From NCBI GenBank assembly GCA_002772455.1, contig PCSQ01000010.1, positions 1 through 7,575 of the forward strand: a stretch of 7,575 nucleotides of DNA, read 5' to 3'. The notes under the pieces are model-generated. The model searched no databases. It was given only the letters and a program-made list of their open reading frames with translations, and was not told the DNA's origin. Positions 1-4,901 of the stretch are shown here, in pieces (position 1 is the first letter of the stretch; the number at the start of each line of letters is the position of its first letter). A program made the position numbers and the translations under genes. The stretch comes from Candidatus Beckwithbacteria bacterium CG23_combo_of_CG06-09_8_20_14_all_47_9 (GTDB lineage Bacteria > Patescibacteriota > Microgenomatia > UBA1400 > CG1-02-47-37).

Positions 1-1168
1 CTTGCAAGTAATAATCCCGCAGCTGGACCGCCAGAATTTTATCGCCCGGTTTAAATTCAACCAGCATCGCCGGATATGCCCGGGTAATTTTTGCCTGACC
101 GTCACGGCCAAAATAAAGATAGCCGCTGCCGGCAACCAGCCAACACCCGGCTAAAACCAGCACGGCGCCTAACCACCACCTCGGTTTAATCGTGTCCAGC
201 TGGACCCAAATCGACAACGGCAGCAAAGCCAGAACATAAGCTCCGCCCGGAGGGAAATTAGTGATAAAAATCAGCACCAATAAATAAACGATAATAATGA
301 TTTTTAAATACCGTTGGCGCCGGTTAAACAGAAACAAGGCTAAGCCTATCCACCAAGGAAACGGATAACTGAACAAAAACTTCACATACTGCCAATGAGG
401 TAATCTCGCCCAACCCAAAAATTGCTGCTGGAAAAAATCGACCTTTAGATATCCGTTTAAAATAATTAAACCGATTAAGGCTAAAATGAAAACTGCAACT
501 AACCGCCACTGTTTTTTTATAATAGCCCAAACCAACCAAGCTATCGGTAATATTAAAGTCAGCAAATGCAGCCAATAGGCCAATAAAAATAACAATCCGG
601 CCGTCAGCCGTTTTGACCGATGCCAAACACCGACTAAAAGCAAAAAAACCAAACCGTAAAGCGGGTACATCCTGGCGACGCGGGCATAGTCTACCAAAGG
701 AAAAGCCAAAGCTAAAATCGCGCTGTACATTAAACTGAAATTAACCGATCCGCCCATTACCCGGCTAAACCAATAACCGGCAATAACTAATAAACTGCCG
801 GAGATAACCGAAACCAGCCGGGAAGAAAATTCGCTGATCCCCAACCAATGATAGACTGACGCTAAACTGTATAAATGCGGCCAGGCCCGGCTGGAATGAA
901 CTTGGCTGGGTTCGCTTTTAATAAAATCCCAAAAATAAACTTCTGCGCCAAGATTGGGCACGGTTTCATTGGCAGTTATTAACGCCAACAGCCGGCTTTT
1001 AAAACTTGTTGACTGGTAACGACACTGATCAGGATCTTTTTGGCAGTGATAAATATATGCCGCTGCCTTAACCGTGGAAAATTCGTCTTCTTTTAAAACC
1101 GGCTGCCCTACCTGATAAATTCGCAGGAAAAAAGCTAAAACAAAAATAAACCACAGCAGTTTTTTCAT
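1..1168 (-). CDS. GT-C (GT39/PMT-like) integral membrane glycosyltransferase, 3' end outside the window
   Basis: This frame is open for 389 codons from an ATG at 1168 to the left edge, so the C-terminus is missing. The protein starts with a hydrophobic helix (about residues 4-20), followed by an exofacial loop with the acidic pair D28-E29 (LKEDEFST). That placement matches the catalytic DE/DD loop of PMT/ArnT-type GT-C enzymes, which move a sugar from a polyprenyl-phosphate carrier to an acceptor outside the membrane. Many further hydrophobic segments follow, with a polar stretch around residues 350-389 (FGRDGQAK, then EFKPGDKIL) that looks like the start of the usual extracytoplasmic C-terminal domain. 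The ATG overlaps the stop of the upstream gene as ATGA, with no Shine-Dalgarno sequence, so translation probably depends on re-initiation. Family-level call is fairly secure; acceptor and sugar are unknown. Confidence 0.75.
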   Translation of the reverse strand, partial: MKKLLWFIFVLAFFLRIYQVGQPVLKEDEFSTVKAAAYIYHCQKDPDQCRYQSTSFKSRLLALITANETVPNLGAEVYFWDFIKSEPSQVHSSRAWPHLYSLASVYHWLGISEFSSRLVSVISGSLLVIAGYWFSRVMGGSVNFSLMYSAILALAFPLVDYARVARMYPLYGLVFLLLVGVWHRSKRLTAGLLFLLAYWLHLLTLILPIAWLVWAIIKKQWRLVAVFILALIGLIILNGYLKVDFFQQQFLGWARLPHWQYVKFLFSYPFPWWIGLALFLFNRRQRYLKIIIIVYLLVLIFITNFPPGGAYVLALLPLSIWVQLDTIKPRWWLGAVLVLAGCWLVAGSGYLYFGRDGQAKITRAYPAMLVEFKPGDKILAVQLRDYYLQ

Positions 1169-2523
1169 GGTTTAAAAATATACCCTGTTATGGCGCCGAA
1201 GGTTTTTTCAGCCTGAACTTCAAAGCCAGAACTTTCCTGTCTGTCAGTCACCAACAGAATTTTATCAACTGTCCCTTCAATCGATGGCTGGGGATACAAC
1301 CAGGAAAAATTATCATCCATAAAGCTTTTGGCCGGCGGATTGCCGGACAGTTCAAATAAATAGCGCAAGCCATTTTCCCGGTGGCACTTGCTTTCCGATT
1401 CCAAATCCCAATTCGACCCGGCCAAATACTGATTTGCCCATTTGATTAATTCTTTTTTGTTAGTTAAACCGTAAGGATTAGTGGCGCGGCTGAACTGATA
1501 AAGGTTCACTGCCAGAAAGACTATTATCACCGCAGTTCCAAACAGTTTCGGCAGGCGTTTAATTACCAGGGCTGTAGCCATCGCCCAAACCGGCATCAAA
1601 CCGGTAAGGTAATGATCAAACAAAGAAAAACCCATTAAACCGAATAAACCAATACCAATAAAGTATGCAATTAACAATAGCCTGATCTCACGCTGTTTCC
1701 AGGACAGCAATGTAACGACAATAGCCGCTATTAATAGCCACGGATTAACCGCGAGCCGGGCCTGGGCATAAGGAATGCAGTAACTGTAAATCTCAATGAG
1801 ATTGGTTTGGGCCGTATACCAAAACCGGGATAAACTTTGCGGCAACAGTAAAAGCGCCTGCCAATTGGGCTCTTTCCCGGCGACGTTAGTCAGCAACCGA
1901 CCAATTCCCGCCAGATTTTGCCAATTATGCCTTAAGTCAAAGGCCAATAATGGCGCCAGGAAAATCCCCGCTCCCAGCCACCAATATTTAAGGGCTCGGG
2001 GCCGATACAGCAAAACAAATAAACCCAGGGTTAGGTTAGACGGATCGGCCGTGACCGCCAAAACCAAAGTCAATATCAATCCCAAATTGTTTTTCTGCTT
2101 TAAAAACCACAACAGCAGCAAAGTAAATAACGGATTAAAAAATAAGGGCCAGTAATGATGGTCAAAGGCTACAACCGCCCAGGAAACCGTATAAAGTAAA
2201 GTGGCTGTCAGGCTTCGACTGTACCGGTAAAGCCAATAGATTGTGACTAAAGAAAATATGCCGGCCCACCAACCCCAACCAATCGGGTCAAACTGGAACG
2301 GCCACAGCAAAAGGGCCGAAAAGTAATAAAAGTAGGGCGGCAGGTGAATTTGCAACGGCGAAATCCCGCCGATTAAAAACGGCCGCTTGAGCTCAAATAG
2401 GCCCCAGGCCCGCCAAGCAATTAATTCCTCATCCATCGTAAAATGAAACCACTCTTCCAATTGCCACCAGCGTAAAAATAAGGCCAGCACTAAAATAAAC
2501 CACAACCAATGTTTAGATTTCAT
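1165..2523 (-). CDS. GT-C (PMT_2/GT39-like) integral membrane glycosyltransferase
   Basis: This 452-residue polytopic protein begins with a signal-anchor-like helix (residues 6-20). An exofacial loop follows with the acidic motif MDEE (D31, E32, E33), as expected for the catalytic loop of dolichyl/undecaprenyl-phosphate-sugar-dependent GT-C transferases. A loop with ISP and LPPYFYY around residues 54-67 matches the family's second conserved loop. About ten hydrophobic segments run to roughly residue 345. The tail from about residue 350 (ATNPYGLTNKKELIKWANQYL onward) is polar and should be an extracytoplasmic domain of the kind that ends many such proteins. Length is normal and the gene appears intact. 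It is sandwiched by ATGA overlaps with the acyltransferase upstream and another GT-C gene downstream, so all three should be made together. Substrate cannot be told from sequence. Confidence 0.8.
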   Translation of the reverse strand: MKSKHWLWFILVLALFLRWWQLEEWFHFTMDEELIAWRAWGLFELKRPFLIGGISPLQIHLPPYFYYFSALLLWPFQFDPIGWGWWAGIFSLVTIYWLYRYSRSLTATLLYTVSWAVVAFDHHYWPLFFNPLFTLLLLWFLKQKNNLGLILTLVLAVTADPSNLTLGLFVLLYRPRALKYWWLGAGIFLAPLLAFDLRHNWQNLAGIGRLLTNVAGKEPNWQALLLLPQSLSRFWYTAQTNLIEIYSYCIPYAQARLAVNPWLLIAAIVVTLLSWKQREIRLLLIAYFIGIGLFGLMGFSLFDHYLTGLMPVWAMATALVIKRLPKLFGTAVIIVFLAVNLYQFSRATNPYGLTNKKELIKWANQYLAGSNWDLESESKCHRENGLRYLFELSGNPPAKSFMDDNFSWLYPQPSIEGTVDKILLVTDRQESSGFEVQAEKTFGAITGYIFKP

Positions 2524-3053
2524 TGCAATTTCTTTTTAACGATCGCTGGTATACCGGCTACCATTACTCTTTCCGGCACGTCTTTCCTCACCACCGCGCC
2601 GGCGGCTACCAGGGTTTCTTTGCCAATAATAACTCCCGGCAAAATCAAGCTGTTTACCCCCAAAACCACTCCCGATTCCAATCGGGTGTGGAGGACTTTT
2701 TTTGGGTAAAACTTAATCAGCGGGTGATCATTGTAGCCGACCGAATGGTGAGAAAGAATTGAGGACCGGGCAGTTACCGTCACTTGATTGCCTAAAGTAA
2801 TCTTTCCGGCTAAATCCAAAAGCACCACCGGGCCCAAATAACAATCATTGCCTAGGGTCAAACCAAACAAGCCGGTTCGGTCTAAATTCATTAAAAAGAT
2901 CCTGTCAATAAAACAGTTCCGGCCGATTTTTGCCCCGCCTAATCTTAACCACCAGATCCGCAGCGGCGAGTACGGTAAAAGCAAAAATACCCAATACCAT
3001 AATTCCATAAAGAAATATTTAATTATCCGTTTTAAGCCGATTTCTTTAAACAT
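2520..3053 (-). CDS. membrane-associated hexapeptide-repeat (left-handed beta-helix) acyltransferase
   Basis: This 177-residue protein resembles WbbJ/WcaF-type sugar O-acetyltransferases. After a basic, hydrophobic N-terminal stretch (residues 10-36, with FLLLPYSPLRIWWLR) that probably sits on the membrane, hexapeptide repeats start at about residue 39 (GGAKIGRNCFI, LTLGNDCYLG, KITLGNQVTV) and continue at the C-terminus (GVVLGVNSLILPGVIIGKE, then LVAAGAVVRKDVP and AGIPA). H102-H103 in SILSHHSVG are the likely catalytic histidine and its neighbour. The family uses acetyl-CoA or another acyl-CoA to decorate sugars of surface polysaccharides. It opens the downstream operon, with a candidate promoter directly upstream, and its TGA overlaps the next ATG. 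The ATG at 3053 is chosen because it precedes the whole hydrophobic segment; no clear ribosome binding site is seen. The exact acyl group is not known. Confidence 0.85.
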   Translation of the reverse strand: MFKEIGLKRIIKYFFMELWYWVFLLLPYSPLRIWWLRLGGAKIGRNCFIDRIFLMNLDRTGLFGLTLGNDCYLGPVVLLDLAGKITLGNQVTVTARSSILSHHSVGYNDHPLIKFYPKKVLHTRLESGVVLGVNSLILPGVIIGKETLVAAGAVVRKDVPERVMVAGIPAIVKKKLQ

Positions 3054-3057
3054 ATTC

Positions 3058-3073
3058 TTGACAATAATGTCAA
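3058..3073. repeat. perfect inverted repeat TTGACA-N4-TGTCAA, operator-like
   Basis: The 16-base element TTGACAATAATGTCAA has two exact 6-base arms around a 4-base centre. Its left arm is a consensus -35 hexamer for the plus-strand promoter. On the minus strand it falls between the TATAAT and the acyltransferase ATG. It could be an operator controlling both directions or an RNA hairpin in the acyltransferase leader. A weaker related element, TTGACTTTGTTCAA with 4-base arms, lies at 3110-3123. Confidence 0.55.
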
Positions 3074-3086
3074 TTTGTATTATTAT
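3058..3086 (+). promoter_or_regulatory. near-consensus sigma70-type promoter on the plus strand
   Basis: TTGACA at 3058-3063 is an exact -35 consensus, followed by a 17-base spacer and TATTAT at 3081-3086, which matches the -10 consensus in five of six positions. The predicted start is about 3092-3094. There is no plus-strand protein gene downstream; instead a hairpin and a terminator follow within 60 bases, so the promoter appears to serve a short RNA. Confidence 0.55.
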
Positions 3087-3092
3087 ATTTTT

Positions 3093-3145
3093 GTAGACTT
3101 AAGGTCTACTTGACTTTGTTCAAAGCCCCCGCAAGGGGGTTTTTG
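3093..3145 (+). ncRNA. candidate short structured RNA (about 52 nt)
   Basis: The predicted transcript starts at or next to G3093, the first base of a hairpin with 6-bp stem (GTAGAC at 3093-3098 pairing with GTCTAC at 3104-3109, loop TTAAG). A short linker and a weak self-complementary stretch (CTTTGTTCAAAG, 3114-3125) lead straight into a G+C-rich terminator hairpin and a T-run. A promoter, a 5' hairpin and an intrinsic terminator in register form the layout of a minimal small-RNA gene. It stops a few bases short of the 3' end of the opposing NYN gene (stop codon at 3154-3156). No known RNA family is recognised. The alternative is that these parts are a chance combination around a terminator. 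Confidence 0.4.
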
Positions 3146-3150
3146 ATTTT
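3122..3150 (+). terminator. rho-independent terminator, plus-strand orientation
   Basis: CCCCC (3126-3130) and GGGGG (3135-3139) close a GCAA loop of the stable GNRA type. The stem can be lengthened by a G-U pair and three A-U pairs (3122-3125 with 3140-3143). The right arm runs into TTTTTGATTTT. On the minus strand the hairpin is followed by CTTTG and then no T-run, so as a terminator for the NYN transcript it would be weak. Confidence 0.75.
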
Positions 3151-3153
3151 CAG

Positions 3154-3492
3154 TTAACTGTTTCTATTAAGATTAAGTCTGTACTCAAAATCCTCCACAA
3201 ATAATATTTCCTTAATAACGTTGGCGTTTTTAGCATCAATCAGTTCTTTCCCAACATGATCTCTGGCACCAAAAATGTAAATTGTTTTATTAAACTTCTC
3301 ATGAAGATAACGGCATACATAGGCTAAATCGCCGTCGCCGGAAAAAATCACTGCCGTATCAAAATTGTCTTTTTCCCGGATTAAATCTACAGCCATTTCT
3401 ATATCAAGATTGCATTTTTTTATATACCCGGTTTTATACTTAACATCGGGAATATATTTAACTCTTTTTGAAATAATTTGCTTATGATTCAT
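3154..3492 (-). pseudogene. NYN/LabA-type (DUF88) RNase-like protein lacking its N-terminal third
   Basis: The 112 residues match the middle and end of a NYN domain, a PIN-like metal-dependent RNase fold: KKCNLDIEMAVDLI (residues 25-38, with D30 and D36), then FDTAVIFSGDGDL (44-56, with acidic residues D53 and D55), then a strand pair ending near NKTIYIFGA and a helix KELIDAKNAN. Full-length members normally have another 60-70 residues in front, carrying the first strand with the metal-binding Asp (the IDxxN-type motif). Here the ATG lies 5 bases after the GT2 stop, an in-frame TAA sits just upstream of it, and the preceding DNA codes for GT2. The missing part is therefore not hidden by a simple frameshift. 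The A+T content is visibly higher than in the membrane-protein genes. It may be a remnant, or a small protein with a changed role; activity is doubtful. Confidence 0.65.
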
Positions 3493-3497
3493 AATTT

Positions 3498-4214
3498 TTA
3501 ATGTTTAAACTCCCAGGAAAATTTAATTAAATTCCACAAATAATTAAACGTATCGGGAATCAGTCTCACCGTCGAAGTTTTATTTTTATTTTTGACAAAA
3601 GCCACGGGAATTTCCCCGACTTTTAACTTAGCTTTGAAACATTGCGCCATAATTTCCGTGTCAAAGAACCAGCCTTTATTTTTAATTTTTTTAAGGAGCG
3701 GCATAATTTTTCTCCGCCGGAAAAATTTGTAACCGCCTTCCGTATCCTGAAATGGCAATCCCAACAGCTGCTTTCTAAGCCAAACATAACCCTTACTGGC
3801 AAACCAGCGCGGCAGGCTCCAAAGCTGAAAATCATAAATCCGCCAGGCTAAGGCCGCATCCGCCCCGTCTTCTAAAACATCCACAAATTTAGATAGATAC
3901 CATTCACCGGTTTCCAAATCAATATCGATAAAACCGACGTACTTACCCTGGGCCCGCCTAAAACCATCAACCACAGTTTTTCCCCGGCCAAGGTTGCGGT
4001 GATGAAAGTAAGCCGAAAGACTATCATGAGAATATTTTTTTAAAGCTTTTTTTATTAATTCTACAGTGTCATCGCTCGATTGGTCTTCGACAAAAATTAT
4101 TTCCCAGGTATAACCCGATCGCTTGAGCGTTTTAATAATCCGTTCAACCGAATTTTCGAAAATCTCACTTTCGTTATAGCAGGGCAGAACCAGCGAAACG
4201 TTAAATTTATTCAT
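3498..4214 (-). CDS. family 2 glycosyltransferase, polyprenyl-phosphate sugar synthase-like (DPM1-type)
   Basis: This 238-residue GT-A enzyme has all the expected motifs: SLVLPCYNES (residues 7-16), the nucleotide-binding EDQSSDDT (43-50), HRNLGRGKT (72-80), the metal-binding FIDIDLE with D97 and D99, QDTEGGYKFF (156-165) and WFFDTEI (182-188). The last two are typical of dolichol-phosphate-mannose-synthase-like enzymes. There is no C-terminal membrane helix, so it should be a peripheral protein on the cytoplasmic face. By family knowledge it would load a sugar from a nucleotide-sugar onto a polyprenyl phosphate, and the GT-C proteins nearby are the natural users of that donor. Its ATG lies inside the last codons of hepT (8-base overlap, no Shine-Dalgarno sequence), so it is likely translated by coupling to the toxin gene. 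Confidence 0.88.
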   Translation of the reverse strand: MNKFNVSLVLPCYNESEIFENSVERIIKTLKRSGYTWEIIFVEDQSSDDTVELIKKALKKYSHDSLSAYFHHRNLGRGKTVVDGFRRAQGKYVGFIDIDLETGEWYLSKFVDVLEDGADAALAWRIYDFQLWSLPRWFASKGYVWLRKQLLGLPFQDTEGGYKFFRRRKIMPLLKKIKNKGWFFDTEIMAQCFKAKLKVGEIPVAFVKNKNKTSTVRLIPDTFNYLWNLIKFSWEFKH

Positions 4215-4527
4215 GGAGCAATTTTGCTAATAAAGGAATGTCTTGAACAACAACATTCCAAATTAACTCCAAGTCCAATTCCCAATAATCATGAATCAGC
4301 TTGTTGCGAAAGTCTTTCATTTCCCGCCATGGCACTTGAGGGTTCGATTTAATAAAGTCCGGGATTATTTTTGAGCTGGCTTCACCGATAATTTCCAACT
4401 GGCGAATAACCGCATCCTGCGTTTTTTGATCCTTGGCAAATTGGTTAAAATCCATACCTTTAACATAAACCTTAATTGTCCTTATCGCTTTAGTTATATG
4501 AGACAAATATGGTTCAATTTGCTTCAT
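4207..4527 (-). CDS. hepT: HepT-like HEPN-domain RNase toxin (DUF86)
   Basis: The 106-residue protein is a full-length HEPN/DUF86 domain. The diagnostic RX4HXY motif is intact: RNKLIHDY with R74, H79 and Y81, preceded by the family signature VPWREMKDF (65-73). AVIRQLEIIGEASSKI (39-54) is the conserved helix before it. HepT dimers are RNases, and in characterised HepT/MntA (type VII) pairs the partner nucleotidyltransferase inactivates the toxin by attaching AMP residues to the motif tyrosine. The gene starts inside mntA (14-base overlap), as usual for the pair, and ends 8 bases into the GT2 gene, which is unusual. All catalytic residues are present, so the toxin is probably active. Its physiological target here is unknown. 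Confidence 0.92.
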   Translation of the reverse strand: MKQIEPYLSHITKAIRTIKVYVKGMDFNQFAKDQKTQDAVIRQLEIIGEASSKIIPDFIKSNPQVPWREMKDFRNKLIHDYWELDLELIWNVVVQDIPLLAKLLHE

Positions 4528-4813
4528 AGATCACTTTTAGATCTGGTTCTACAAATGGTCGCAGATATTTACTTAGTCCTTTCCTGGTAATTAAATCTAC
4601 TTTTTTCTTGAGAATATCTTCCAATTGATGCTCGGTACGAATGAGATGAATTAATCCAACGGGCTTGTTAAACTCCACTAAAAAATCAACATCGCTCGTC
4701 GGTTTGTGATCTTCGCGCGCATAGGAGCCAAACAGGGCTAAATAAGAAACTGAGTTTCTCTTGGCAATGGATTCAATTTTTTTTTGATAATGGGAAAGAA
4801 AATTCATAGACAT
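4514..4813 (-). CDS. mntA: MntA-like minimal nucleotidyltransferase antitoxin
   Basis: With the ATG at 4813 this is a 99-residue MNT-domain protein. It carries the exact GSX10DXD signature: G29-S30, then D41 and D43 (GSYARE...SDVDFLVEF), and a probable third carboxylate at D73 (KKKVDLIT). In characterised pairs this enzyme adds AMP from ATP to HepT and neutralises it. The frame is open further upstream with a possible TTG start at 4849. ATG 4813 is preferred because the core domain begins directly after it and a strong -10 box lies just before it; ATG 4807 is also possible. The predicted transcription start coincides with 4813, which would make the mRNA leaderless. mntA precedes and overlaps hepT, giving antitoxin-first synthesis. 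Confidence 0.9.
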   Translation of the reverse strand: MSMNFLSHYQKKIESIAKRNSVSYLALFGSYAREDHKPTSDVDFLVEFNKPVGLIHLIRTEHQLEDILKKKVDLITRKGLSKYLRPFVEPDLKVIYEAN

Positions 4814-4849
4814 GCTAAAATTATAACATGGAAAAACCAATAAGAACAA
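4813..4849 (-). promoter_or_regulatory. extended -10 promoter of the mntA-hepT-GT2-NYN block
   Basis: The minus strand reads TGTTATAAT at 4828-4820, a perfect TGnTATAAT extended -10. A weak -35, TTGTTC, lies at 4849-4844 with an 18-base spacer. A start 7 bases downstream of the -10 falls on the A of the ATG at 4813, suggesting leaderless mntA mRNA. The promoter lies in the 52-base gap after the PTPS-related gene, and no terminator is visible in that gap, so readthrough from upstream may add to expression. Confidence 0.6.
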
Positions 4850-4901
4850 TGTTTCTGAGACTGATTTTTCCCGCTACTGCCACGTCAAAAGCTAGAGAGA
4901 T

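Larger units (their letters stand above)
3051..3087 (-). promoter_or_regulatory. candidate promoter and hairpin leader of the acyltransferase operon
   Basis: A perfect TATAAT lies at 3087-3082 on the minus strand, about 30 bases ahead of the acyltransferase ATG at 3053. No good -35 hexamer sits at 16-18 bases from it, and there is no TGn extension, so the call rests on the -10 alone. Start-site spacing would give a leader of about 22 bases, which contains the inverted repeat at 3058-3073 and no Shine-Dalgarno sequence. This -10 overlaps the -10 of the plus-strand promoter. Confidence 0.4.

Noticed and set aside
324..626. Minus-strand 100-codon frame
   Set aside because: It is out of frame with, and entirely inside, the GT-C gene at 1-1168, whose frame is open throughout with clear membrane segments.
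1796..2155. Plus-strand open frame of 119 codons, and others of 63-90 codons on the plus strand
   Set aside because: They lie opposite well-supported membrane or glycosyltransferase genes, have no recognisable domain, and appear to be by-products of the opposite coding frame.
1165..2523. Stop-codon reassignment (TGA as Gly)
   Set aside because: TGA ends both the acyltransferase and the GT-C gene at the expected family lengths within ATGA overlaps, so standard bacterial code fits.
4814..4849. TTG start for mntA at 4849, adding 12 residues
   Set aside because: The added residues (FLLVFPCYNFS and neighbours) are not part of MNT domains and they overlay the extended -10 box; ATG 4813 gives a normal-length protein.
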